From: Cordylochernes scorpioides
Lineage: Eukaryota > Arthropoda > Arachnida > Pseudoscorpiones > Chernetidae
Direction: 5' to 3'
Assembly: GCA_030710605.1 (NCBI GenBank)
Contig: CP092865.1
Coordinates: 137,745,120-137,809,119, forward strand
DNA length: 64,000 bases
Below the pieces are notes generated by a model, which made no database searches, had not been told where the DNA came from, and worked only from the letters and a program-made list of their open reading frames with translations. Made by a program: the position numbers and the translations under genes. Each line of letters starts with the position of its first letter. The stretch's first letter is position 1. Below, one piece after another: positions 10,421 to 21,800 of the stretch.

Positions 10421-10566
10421 AAGGTAATAAGACCAAATCAAAATAAATAAATAGTGTGTGACGTTTCTGTAACAGTTGTTACCATCTTCAGACAGTGGTA
10501 TGGTAACAACGTTGTTACCGAAACGTCACACACTATTTATTTATTTGGATTTGATCTTATTACCTT
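10421..10566. repeat. Foldback repeat
   Basis: The outer ends are typical. The minus half keeps CTGAAGA and GAAACGTC, and the plus half has GAAACGTC but has lost CTGANGA. The mirror is at 15272-15419. Confidence 0.8.
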
Positions 10567-10832
10567 GTTTTAAAATATATTTTTAAAAAGTATTTTATGA
10601 AAATTATCATTTTTTAAAAGCTTTTATTTAACTCGCTTCCATGTTTGTCTGTCCATTAATTTTGTGATCAATTTTTAGTATACTTCAAGAGCACATAGAA
10701 ATCTGAAGTTTCATACAATTGTTAGAACCTGATGGTAATGTAAGTTGACAAATTTTTAGACTTCAGGGTTGTCAGAATAGCCAGGTACGAACCAATTTCC
10801 AAATTTCCTTTCAAAATTTAAATTTAATTCAC

Positions 10833-10990
10833 AAGGAAATAAGACCAAATCCAAATAAATAAATAGTGTGTGATGTTTCGGTAACAGCGTTGTTACCATC
10901 TTCAGAAAATTCAGTACTTTTGTCTGAATATGGTAACAACGCTGAAACGTCACACACTATTTATTTATTTGGATTAGGTCTTATTACCTT
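10833..10990. repeat. Foldback repeat
   Basis: Ends ACAAGGAAATAAGACC and its partner. The minus half reads CTGAAGA..GAAACATC, and the plus half lacks part of stem II (AACAACGCTGAAACGTC). The mirror is at 14846-15003. Confidence 0.8.
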
Positions 10991-11004
10991 GTGTTTATAA
11001 TCTA

Positions 11005-11436
11005 CTAGCCGAATGACCCGGGCAACGCCCGTGTTTTACCCGATTGAATGTTTTGATTCAAATACTATTTGTTACAATTATAAATTGGCGCCTTAAATAA
11101 ATGCATATATTAGTTAATAACTATAGACTATGTGCTTTATCTGTCTATGTACTGTTGGCTTCCGTAGGCGTCTCATACTGGGAAAAAGAAAGAGAGGATT
11201 CCATTTAGTTATTAACTAATATATGCATTTCTTTAAGGAGCGACCCGCTCCAACACAATAGTTACAAAAACGAAAAAGCGAGTGGGGGGAGCATGATGGG
11301 AGGGGGGGGGGGGGGCAGAGGTGGCGTGATCGTAGCCAACCAATAGGAGGGCGCCATTCCAAGAAAAAAAAAGCAAACGGTGACAGAGTTGATAAATGAT
11401 TAGGAGATGAAGAATGACGCTCGTAACTGTATATTT
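11005..11436 (-). mobile_element. Small Helitron-like element, family HB
   Basis: On the minus strand the 3' end is a CGGGCGTTGCCCG hairpin followed 12 bp later by CTAG, the Helitron signature. The interior has an inverted pair of about 35 bp around ATGCATATATTAGTTAATAA. There is no coding capacity. The mirror is at 14410-14832, and a third copy at 43124-43517 starts with TC. Confidence 0.7.
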
Positions 11437-11799
11437 TATAATCCAAATTGTGCCAAGTTTAGTTTTAATATGTTTCTGGATCACATAGAGAGATGCTTTT
11501 AACACTCGCTGATTCCAATGAACAATGTAAGTGTACAAATTCTCAGGGAGATATTTGCTAGATAGTCAGTGGATAGAATTAGACCAGGAGGCCATCTCTC
11601 TCTTGAGACAAGCTGTTTGATAAATGTGGTTTATCATCAACTGTGCTGGATATACATGCCATACTAAGATTGGCATTTTTTTATTTATAAAATAGACCCT
11701 CCTCCAGTAGGGTCATCAATAGATGATCTTTTGTATCTTTTGTAGAGAGGTGTCCTCTAGCATGAATGTCCTCTCATGGAGGTTCTATTGTACCATATA

Positions 11800-11964
11800 C
11801 AGTAGAACTACCTCTCTGTAAAGAACAAAACCTAGTTGCAGAGCCAAAGTGTCCTTTAGGGAGAGATGTCCCTTTACTAGAAAGTTGCTAATTAGTAAAG
11901 ATGGTAATTTTTGTGATGGAAACTGTCCTTTATAGAGAGGTGTCCTCTCATAGAGGTTCTACTG
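11800..11964. mobile_element. MITE family A
   Basis: Ends CAGTAGAACTACCTCTC and GAGGTTCTACTG are flanked by TA. The right-arm mirror is about 13885-14052. A partial second copy abuts it at 11735-11790. Confidence 0.7.
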
Positions 11965-12045
11965 TAATCCCAGATGAAAATAACTAAGTTCTCACTGATT
12001 TCTTCTCAACATATGTTCAAAGGAAGATGACTTTTCTAACATTTA

Positions 12046-12251
12046 CACTCATGGACAAAACTTGAAGAAGTTGTATCTTTCAGCATGTATATCGGGATTC
12101 AGACAATAACTCTGAAATATATTACAGTGACCTTTATTGAAGACACACAGATAACTAAGTGTGAACAAAATTTCCTCTGTCTCCTTCAAAAAAATACATG
12201 ATCGGCGACATCAAAGACTTTCTCAACTTCTTTAAGTTTTCTCCATGAGTA
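12046..12251. mobile_element. MITE family C near the palindrome centre
   Basis: Ends CACTCATGGACAAAACTT and AAGTTTTCTCCATGAG are flanked by TA. The right-arm homologue (13066-13268) continues into a 76-bp tandem array made from its terminal part. Confidence 0.7.
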
Positions 12252-12472
12252 TAGAACAAGTAATGCTGCTAAGAGGTGACTTAGAACCACAATTTGAAGT
12301 TTTTCATCTTGATTCACTATAGTTATATCCAAGCATTTAAAATCTATTTTTATAGATCAACCCTTTCCACACTTCTCTCTCTCCTGAGATGTCCTAGTTT
12401 ATATTTTCTATAAAGGGAGGATTCCTGAGAAATAATAAAGACACTTGAGATTTGTTATGGATCAATAAACAC

Positions 12473-12636
12473 AAGGTAATAAGACCAAATCCAAATAAAT
12501 AAATAGTGTGTGACGTTTTGGTAACAGCGTTGTTACCATCTTCAGACTGAATCAGTACTTTTGTCTGAAGATGGTAACAATGCTGTTACCAAAACGTCAC
12601 ACACTATTTATTTATTTGGATTTGGTCTTATTACCT
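12473..12636. repeat. Foldback repeat next to the centre gap
   Basis: A complete palindrome with CTGAAGA boxes in both halves, but A instead of G12 (CCAAAACGTC). It is not shared with the right arm. Confidence 0.8.
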
Positions 12637-12698
12637 TGTTTTTATAAACTATAATCCAAATTGTGCCTTATCGTTATGGATCATTATTTATTCTGATC

Positions 12699-12798
12699 NN
12701 NNNNNNNNNNNNNNNNNNNNNNNNNNNNNNNNNNNNNNNNNNNNNNNNNNNNNNNNNNNNNNNNNNNNNNNNNNNNNNNNNNNNNNNNNNNNNNNNNN
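12699..12798. other. Assembly gap of 100 N
   Basis: Exactly 100 undetermined bases, the usual placeholder for a scaffolding join of unknown length. It sits at the symmetry centre of the inverted duplication, so the head-to-head order rests on this join. Confidence 0.98.
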
Positions 12799-12840
12799 GT
12801 CTTAAAAAAAATATTTCAAGTCTTCCTTATCTGTTATCTT

Positions 12841-12985
12841 GTTTAAACACTTGATAACAGTACTATTTAAGAACTTGCTGTGGTATTTTTTCTCATTTAT
12901 TCTTTTGTCTGATGATGGTGACAATGCTGTTGCCGAAATGTCACAAACTAATAAATTATTTGGATTAGGTCCTTTTTTCTTTTAT
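12841..12985 (+). repeat. Half foldback repeat at the gap edge
   Basis: Only the right half is present: CTGATGATGG, a hairpin, GAAATGTCACAAAC and then the family tail. Its partner half would lie in the 100-N gap or beyond, so the gap may break inside a palindrome. Confidence 0.65.
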
Positions 12986-13192
12986 TATAGTGAATCAAGA
13001 TATAAAAAATCCTTCAATTTATAGTTCTAAGTCACCTCTTAGCAGCATTCATTACTTGTTCTCTACTCATGGACAAAACTTAAAGAAGTGGAGAAAATCT
13101 TTGATGTCGCCGGTCATGTATTTTTTTGAAGGAGACAAAGGAAATTTTGTTCACACTTGGTTATTCGTGTGTCTTCAATAAAGGTCACTGTA

Positions 13193-13802
13193 ATATCTTT
13201 CAGAGTTATTGTCTGAATCCCGATATATATGTTAAAAGGTACAACTTTCTTAAGTTTTGTCCATGAGTGTATCTTTCAGAGTTATTGTCTGAATCCCGAT
13301 ATATATGTTAAAAGGTACAACTTTCTTAAGTTTTGTCCATGAGTGTATCTTTCAGAGTTATTGTCTGAATCCCGATATACATGGTAAAAGGTACAACTTC
13401 CTTAAGTTTTGTCCATGAGTGTATCTTTCAGAGTTATTGTCTGAATCCCGATATACATGGTAAAAGGTACAACTTCCTTAAGTTTTGTCCATGAGTGTAT
13501 CTTTCAGAGTTATTGTCTGAATCCCGATATACATGGTAAAAGGTACAACTTCCTTAAGTTTTGTCCATGAGTGTATCTTTCAGAGTTATTGTCTGAATCC
13601 CGATATACATGGTAAAAGGTACAACTTCCTTAAGTTTTGTCCATGAGTGTATCTTTCAGAGTTATTGTCTGAATCCCGATATACATGGTAAAAGGTACAA
13701 CTTCCTTAAGTTTTGTCCATGAGTGTATCTTTCAGAGTTATTGTCTGAATCCCGATATACATGGTAAAAGGTACAACTTCCTTAAGTTTTGTCTATGAGT
13801 GT
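13193..13802 (+). repeat. 76-bp minisatellite derived from a MITE end
   Basis: Units beginning GTATCTTTCAGAGTTATTG start at 13269, 13345, 13421, 13497, 13573, 13649 and 13725, a constant 76-bp step, with a partial unit before. Each unit is the terminal part of MITE family C ending in TTTTGTCCATGAGT. Units differ at few positions. The left arm has a single copy. Confidence 0.92.
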
Positions 13803-14409
13803 AAATGTTAGAAAAGTCATCTTCCTTTGAACATGTTGAGAAGAAATCAGTGAGAACTTATAGTTATTTTCATCTGGGATTTCAGTAGAACCTCCATGAG
13901 AGGACACCTCTCTATAAAGGACAGTTTCCATCACAAAAATTACCATCTTTACTAATGAGCAACTTTCTAGTAAAAGGACACCTCTTCCTAAAGGACACTT
14001 TGGCTCTGCAACTAGGTGTCATCTTTTACAGAGAGGTAGTTCTACTGTATATGGTACAATAGAACCTCCATGAGAGGACATTCATGCTAGAGGACACCTC
14101 TCTACAAAAGATACAAAAGATCATCTATTGATGACCCTACTGGAGGAGGGTCTATTTTATAAATAAAAAATGCCAATCTTAGTATGGCATGTATATCCAG
14201 TCCCAGTTGATGATAAACCACATTTATCAAACAGCTTGTCTCAAGAGAGAGATGGCCTCCTGGTCTAATTCTATCCACTGACTATCTAGCAAATATCTCC
14301 CTGAGAATTTGTACACTTACATTGTTCATTGGAATCAGCGAGTGTTAAAAGCATCTCTCTATGTGATCCAGAAACATATTAAAACTAAACTTGGCACAAT
14401 TTGGATAAT

Positions 14410-14832
14410 AAAATATACAGTTACGAGCGTCATTCTTCATCTCCTAATCATTTATGAACTCTGTCACCGTTTGCTTTTTTTTTTTGGAATGGCGCCCTCC
14501 TATTGGTTGGCTACGATCACGCCACCTCTGCCCCACATCATACTCCCCCCCAACTCGCTTTTTTCGTTTTTGTAACTATTGTGTTGGAGCGGGTCGCTCC
14601 TTAAAGAAATGCATATATTAGTTAATAACTAAATGGAATCCTCTCTTTCTTTTTCCCAGTATGAGACGCCTACGGAAGCCAACAGTACATAGACAGATAA
14701 AGCACATAGGCTATAGTTATTAACTAATATATGCATTTATTTAAGGCGCCAATTTATAATTGTAACAAATAGTATTTGAATCAAAACATTCAATCGGGTA
14801 AAACACGGGCGTTGCCCGGGTCATTCGGCTAG
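14410..14832 (+). mobile_element. Small Helitron-like element, family HB (mirror)
   Basis: It ends in CGGGCGTTGCCCGGGTC then TTCGGCTAG, a 3' hairpin plus CTAG. It lies inside the outer flank of a foldback repeat (CACAATTTGGAT / AGATTATAAACACAAGG on the two sides). Confidence 0.7.
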
Positions 14833-14845
14833 TAGATTATAAACA

Positions 14846-15003
14846 CAAGGTAATAAGACCTAATCCAAATAAATAAATAGTGTGTGACGTTTCAGCGTTG
14901 TTACCATATTCAGACAAAAGTACTGAATTTTCTGAAGATGGTAACAACGCTGTTACCGAAACATCACACACTATTTATTTATTTGGATTTGGTCTTATTT
15001 CCT
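14846..15003. repeat. Foldback repeat, mirror of 10833-10990
   Basis: It has the same deletion in stem II of one half (ACGTTTCAGCGTTGTTACC) as its mirror, so this change predates the inverted duplication. Confidence 0.8.
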
Positions 15004-15271
15004 TGTGAATTAAATTTAAAATTTTGAAAGGAAATTTGGAAATTGGTTCGTACCTGGCTATTCTGACAACCCTGAAGTCTAAAAATTTGTCAACTTACAT
15101 TGCCATCAAGTTCTAACAATTGTATGAAACTTCAGATTTCTATGTGCTCTTGAAGTATACTAAAAATTGATCACAAAATTAATGGACAGACAAACATGGA
15201 AGCGAGTTAAATAAAAGCTTTTAAAAAATGATAATTTTCATAAAATACTTTTTAAAAATATATTTTAAAAC

Positions 15272-15419
15272 AAGGTAATAAGATCAAATCCAAATAAATA
15301 AATAGTGTGTGACGTTTCGGTAACAACGTTGTTACCATACCACTGTCTGAAGATGGTAACAACGCTGTTACAGAAACGTCACACACTATTTATTTATTTT
15401 GATTTGGTCTTATTACCTT
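15272..15419. repeat. Foldback repeat, mirror of 10421-10566
   Basis: The plus half reads CTGAAGA..TGTTACAGAAACGTC, with an intact core but a mismatch at the foot of stem II. Confidence 0.8.
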
Positions 15420-15726
15420 GTTTTATAATCTATAATCCAAATTGTGCCTTATCATTAATATATTTTAATTATTAACATGAATTTGATACCCTTTTGGGAC
15501 TTTTGGGATCTTAAAGTCATGGGTGCTGTGATCTACATTTTCAGAGACTGGCTCTGCCTTTACTTGTTGACACACTGGTGACAGAGTTGTGTGAGATAGT
15601 AAAACTTCTGTGTATTACACCTAGTTGCATAGCCAAAGTATTCTTTAGTCTTAACAAAAAGTTGCTAAATAGTAAATATGGCCGTGTCATGTATCTAGGT
15701 TACTTGCTGATTGTCTGTGATGGCAG

Positions 15727-15875
15727 AGTTGACTCCCGGCCAGGGCACTCTGACCCTGTTCACCAACAACCGTGGTGGGATCATGGATGACCTCATTGTC
15801 ACCAGGACCACGGAAGATCATCTCTATGTGGTGTCCAACGCTGGCTGCAGGGAGAAAGACCTCCATCATTTGATG
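15727..15875 (+). CDS. AMT: AMT right copy, exon a
   Basis: The exon encodes [25 protein letters not shown] to [14 protein letters not shown], including the DDLIV active-site Asp. It is followed by a GTGAGT donor. The 5' boundary is inferred from a GGCAG acceptor. Confidence 0.85.
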
Positions 15876-18800
15876 GTGAGTTACAGGGGACTTCTAACTC
15901 CACTTTGGAAGATTTGTATAGGAGGAGTGCTATGTCGAGTTATTACAAGAAATAATCACCAATATGTGACTTATTAAAACCTGAATACTTCACCTATTTC
16001 ACTCAATATTTCACCAGCTTTAAAGCAAAGCAGCCACAATTCAAAAGAAGGTTAACAAATGGTGATCTTCTATTCAAGCTGCAAATATTTACATTGCATA
16101 GGTTGGAGATAACAGTGTTTAGACTTATATACATATATTAAAACCTCTCTGTAAAAGACAATACCAAGTTGCAGAGCCAAAGTGTTCTTTAGAGAGAGAT
16201 GTACACTTAACAGAGAGTTGCTAAATAGTAAAAATCTGATCCATCCTGTATAAGGTTTTTTTATGATCTGTGCCATAGTTCCAATATATTTGTCCCATTC
16301 TGTATGGCTTCCAATGGTGTATGTACCCTGGATGGACAGAGAATGGATGTGTCAGACCGGAGCGGAGAAGTTCCGAGCCCAAGGCAACGATGTCCACGTG
16401 GAGCAAGTGGAGGATAGAGCCCTCATTGCCCTGCAGGGTAAGTTGGTTCAACCATGGGGAACATTTTATTATCCCAACTACATGTGGTACAGGCCTTGGT
16501 AATCATGCTGAGTCTTCTTCTTTCTTATCTTTCAGGCTGAGTAGCACATTATATTGAATTTATGCCTATCTGGCCTTCTTGTCCTTATTATTTGCAGAAG
16601 AGAATTTCTCGATGCAAATTTTATATGTAATTCTACTGTCTTAAAATCCTATGTGCATAGTTTTATATATATATAAATAATATATACCAAGTCTTTAATG
16701 ATGGCTTCCACAGCAGGAAAGACCCCACTACCAATGGATCACCAGAGTTCACAAAGTGGGCAGGTCACTGTGGTGATTGGCATTGCCCATCTCAAGACCA
16801 AAATGGTACTTGTTGGTGATTGTCTCCGCCACTGCTGTTGTCTTCATTGCCATGGGATGGAGGTCGATGAGGGAGAGACTTTAGAGAGAGGTTATACTGT
16901 AATAAAAAGATATTTAGTGGAAATGATAAGGCACAATTTGGATTATAGTTTATAAACATAAGGTAATAAGACCAAATCCAAATAAATAAATAGTGTGTGA
17001 CATTTCGGTAACAACGCTGTTACCGAAATGTCACACACTATTTATTTATTTGGATTTGGTCTTATTACCTTATGTCTATAATTAGTGGAAGTATCTGTGT
17101 TTTGAATCAATAACTTTATTAAGACCTTTAGTCCTATATACAGATTCTTCTAAGAGAGATATATACAACAGATGAAGTGTTTGTTGTTGTTGTTGTTGTT
17201 TCTTATCCCCTTTTGTAAAGATTACACGAATTCCATGAGTTCATGCTCCTCGAGCTGTTTTATGATGAGCAGCGGCCTCTCCCAAAGGTCCTGTTTAGTG
17301 CATCTAATGTAAGCCAAAATGTGTTCTGGAGCTGCAGGTGCCAAGCTACATTTTGGGCAAGTGGGGTAGATTTTGTTATTATTTTCTATCTTCAATGGCT
17401 TGAGATGGCCTGTTCTAAATCTTGTTAGTGTTGTTTGATGCTGTCTATTTCTGATGTTCAGAGCTCCTCCTGGGTTCACTCCACTGTACCAACTGTGCTT
17501 AGGTGGGATCCTCCAGTTCTTATTTATTTTTGTTTTGGCTACTGTTTCTATTTCTTTAAAAGTAAGTTTATTTTTCTTTGTCAAGGGTTCTTTTGTGCCT
17601 TTTTTCGCTAACACATCAGCAGCTTCATTGCCTTCAATTCCAACATGTGAGGGTATCCATTGAAGGTGAATTTTTGAGGTTTTTGAGAGTTTTTGGAGAT
17701 AGCCAATTATGTTCCTGCTTACTTTGTCTCTAAGTTCCCCTGTGTGACTCAAGTGTTGTATGGCACTTCTACTATCAGTAAGAATCCAGATATCTTGATA
17801 ATTAGTATTTCTAATGGATTTTTTAAGGCTTCATAGATGGCTATAAGTTCTGATCTGAAGACTGAGCAAAAATCTGGGTTTCTTCTGTTCATTTTCACAA
17901 TGCCATTTGTGGTTTTGATGAGACAGCCACTGCCAGTGTGTCCTAGCTCGTCTCTGCTACCATCGGTATAGATAGTTATTGCATTTTTAGGAATGTTATT
18001 AATTATTTCTAATGATAATTGTTTTAAGTATTCTGGATTTTGGCATTGTTTGTTGGTGGGTTCATTTAAAGAGGCATTAAAAATAACATTTTGTAGTGGT
18101 TCGCATGGAGAAATTTTTTCTGCTAAATAATTTTTTTCTACTTTATATTTTAAAAATCCATTTCTTTTGGCCAGGTGGAGAGGGCCTTCTTTTTTAAGTC
18201 TTAGATTGGATTCCCAATTAAGTATGTAATTGGAAGTTCTGTGTTTGTTTCCATAACTCTTGATTTTGTTTATATATTTCGGCAGATTGTAGCTTCTTCT
18301 ATACTTTAATGGCATAATGTCTGCCTCGTAAAGTACAATATCGTTAGGGCAGGTATTTCGAAGACCTGTAATAATTCTAGCTGCACTTAGTTGTATCCTT
18401 TCCAGTGATTTTAGATTTGTTTCAGATGCTGTACCATAGATTTGATATCCATATTCCAGGATAGGTCTAATTAGAGATGTGTAAGTTAATTTTAGTGTGG
18501 TTGCATCGGCTCCCCACTCTCTTCCTGAAATATATTTCAGGATTGGATGAAGTGGAAAATGAAAGAGAGCTATAATAATTTTGATCATATATACATAGGT
18601 TGTTTTTAGGTATTCTCAATCAGTGTTTTATGAAAATGAAATTCTTCAAATACAAACAGTTAGTTACCTGGACTTAGGAAGATCAATACATGTTATCAGT
18701 ATGACTCCATGTGTCCAGGTCCAGCCATGGCTGGGGTTCTCCAGTCCCACACCTCAGCGGATCTCTCCTCCCTCCACTTCATGACTTCCACCCTGGCCAC

Positions 18801-21800
18801 CCTCTGTGGTGTCCCTGACTGTAGGGTGACTAGGTGTGGCTACACTGGGGAGGATGGAGTGGAGGTAACAACTTCTTCCTTCCCACCTTTGTATCATTTA
18901 TTTTGATGGTAACTTCTCTAAATACAGTGAAACCTCCCTATAAAGGACAACACCTAATTGCAGAGCCAAAGTGTCCTTTAGGAAGAGGTGTGTCCTCTTA
19001 CCAGAGAGTTACTAAATAGTAAAAAATGGTAATTTTGTAAATGAAAACTGTCCTTTGTAGAGAGGTGTCCTCTAGCATGAGTGTCCTGTCATGGAGTATG
19101 TTCTACTGTTTAGCCAAACTTCGCTACAACAACACACAGGACTGTAGTTAGAGTGAGGGACCATACCTAAAAACATGGCTATTCTGGTTTCTCTTGAAGT
19201 TAATTTCTTAGATTGATAAAGTACAATGGGGGGTCGGTGGAAGGCTGGTTAAACCATTTGGTTTTCGACCAATACGACCTGGGTTCGATTCCCGCATTGG
19301 ACACTTTTTTCTGTTTAAAAAAAAAAAAAATGCTCCAATGGCCCCCGATTCTTGCCAAAGTTCAACCCCACCAGCAAGTGTAAGTAACCAAATGGGGCTC
19401 TGGCACATTTGTAAGTGCAAAGTCGAACTGCTTTTCACATGTGTAGACATGTGGTGCGCTTACAATAAAAGCAGTCCCTAACTATCCACCATGATTATCA
19501 TGGCTTTGAGATAAGAAAGAAGAAGAAGAAGATAAAGTACAATTTGGATTATATATTAGAAATAAAAGGTAATAAGACCAAAATGTCACACACTATTTAT
19601 TTATTTGGATTTGGTCTTATTACCTTGTAGTTCTGTATATAATCCAAATTGTGCCTTATCACTCAACCTTCAATCTTATTGATACAAGGTAATAAGACCA
19701 AATTCAAATAATTTAATTGTGTGTGACGTCTCGTTAACAGCCGGATTTTTGGGTTAGATCTTATTTTCTTGTATCTAAAATCTATAATAATCCAAATTGT
19801 GCTTTATCATTAAATTGATAAGGTATAATTTGGATAATAGATTAGAAATAAAAGGTAGACCAAATCCAAATAAATAAATAGTGTGTGATGTTTTGGTAAC
19901 AGCATTGTTACCATCTTCAGTACTTTTGTCTGATGATGGTAACAATTCTGTTACCAAAATGTCACATACTTTATTTATTTGGATTTGGGTATAATTTGGA
20001 TAATAGATTAGAAATAAAAGGTAGACCAAATCCAAATAAATAAATAGTGTGTGATGTTTTGGTAACAGCGTTGTTACCATCTTCAGTACTTTTGTCTGAT
20101 GGTGGTAACAATTCTGTTACCAAAATGTCACATACTTTATTTATTTGGATTTGGGTATAATTTGGATAATAGATTAGAAATAAAAGGTAGACCAAATCCA
20201 AATAAATAAATAGTGTGTGATGTTTTGGTAACAGCGTTGTTACCATCTTCAGTACTTTTGTCTGATGATGGTAACAATTCTGTTACCAAAATGTCACATA
20301 CTTTATTTATTTGGATTTGGGTATAATTTGGATAATAGATTAGAAATAAAAGGTAGACCAAATCCAAATAAATAAATAGTGTGTGATGTTTTGGTAACAG
20401 CATTGTTACCATCTTCAGTACTTTTGTCTGATGGTGGTAACAATTCTGCTACCAAAATGTCACATACTTTATTTATTTGGATTTGGTCTTTTTACCTTTT
20501 ATCAGAGTTTGTGTTACGGAGAAAGGACTCCTAATAACAGAGTCTCTGATAATGACCACCTCCAAGAATAAACAGGTTTAACTATGAGGTTGTGGTCTCT
20601 AGTGGGAGCCTACTGTATAGCCATGTGGTTGTTATAACCACAGTTAAAATAACTGGAACATGAAACTTGGAAATTTAGAGTTAGGATCTTATAACCAAGT
20701 TGCTGTGTTATAAAGAAGGCGGTTTTAACAAGGTTCTACATACAGTTAAACCTGTCTATAGCGCCCCCTCTTGGGACTCACCAAATTAGGGTCCTATAGA
20801 GAGGGATGCTATAGACAGGTCACTTTTAAAGTAAAATGTTTACATTTTAATGTTTAAAATCAGGCGCTATAGAGAGGAAGGCGCTATAGACAGGTTTAAC
20901 TGTATTCTTATTTATTATATTATTTTTAAACACAAGGTAATACAGTGCAACCTCCCTGTAAAAACACCTAATTGCAGAGCCAAAGTGTCCTTAAAGGAGA
21001 GGTGTCCTCTTACCAGAGAGTTCCTAAATAGTAAAAATGGTAATTTTGCAAATGAAAACTGTCCTTTGTAGAGAGGTGTCACCTAGCGGAGTGTTCGCTA
21101 AAGAGAGGTTATACTGTATTACTAAATTCAAAAAAATAAATAGTGTGTGATGTTTTGGTAACTGCATTGTTACCATCATCAGATATAAGTACTGAATTTA
21201 CTTTGTCAACTTCATTCAGTACTCTTGTCTGATAATGGTGCGTGTGGGTGAGGTTTGCCACTTTTATGATCTATTTTGTTAATGGTGGTACAGCTAGTGA
21301 AGCAGTTTTTATTTAACCTATCATTAGGTAACGATGCTGTTACAGAAACGTCGCACACTATTTATTTATTTTGATTTGGCCCTATTACCTTGTAGGAAGG
21401 GAAGAAGTAACAAGCTTACTAAAAAACCTGGGCTCAGCTGGCCCGGCTGACACTACCCTGTAAGGGCTCCTAATCCAGGGATACAGGATGAGCAGCGTTT
21501 GTACTCCATGTTAGAAGTGGTTGTACATGGCATCTGTTCCTCATGTCAGAGGTGGCCATTTCTTTTGGAGCTAAGTCAGCCTGTCACTGAGTAGTGCTCC
21601 CAGTCTTAATGACAAAGGCAGATGCATTCTACTTCACCCAGTCATGATGGTTGTCAAACAGACACCATCAAGGGTCACAACTTGATACCTTAATATGATT
21701 GAGTGGAAATAAGAAAGAAGAAGAAGGCCTTGTAGTACTATTATTTGTGCCTTATCACTTCAATCTTATTGTTTGTGAAGTTAGAAGCAATCACAGAGAG

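Larger units (their letters stand above)
1..12325 (-). repeat. Left arm of a large inverted duplication
   Basis: Read on the minus strand this arm matches about 12986-28607, with the same AMT exons, MITEs, SINE and palindromic repeats in the same order. The arms differ by point changes and by arm-specific insertions: a LINE and extra tandem copies in the right arm, and a retrocopy and a SINE fragment in the left arm. The match fades near 12325, about 370 bp before the assembly gap. The outer end was judged by eye and probably continues past base 1. Confidence 0.85.
12326..12985. other. Centre of the inverted duplication, with assembly gap
   Basis: This spacer of about 660 bp is not shared between the arms. 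It holds one complete palindromic foldback repeat, the 100-N gap and one half of a second foldback repeat. No exon is visible, although this is where the missing 5' part of both AMT copies would have to lie. Confidence 0.6.

Noticed and set aside
12986..15726. N-terminal AMT exons between the gap and exon a
   Set aside because: I looked for the conserved N-terminal T-protein motifs on both strands and saw only MITEs, foldback repeats, a Helitron and a minisatellite.
16698..16955. ORF beginning [18 protein letters not shown] as an extra AMT exon
   Set aside because: It has no T-protein similarity, and the same DNA occurs inverted at 28480-28610 and 48770-48905 as a dispersed repeat.
17454..17663. 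Plus-strand ORFs across 17243-17663
   Set aside because: They are antisense shadows of the minus-strand LINE RNase H.
19228..19302. tRNA gene with an anticodon-like TTC loop and B box
   Set aside because: The acceptor ends do not pair, the unit continues into a SINE body with an (AAG)n tail, is flanked by a 13-bp target duplication and recurs in the mirror arm. It is a SINE head.
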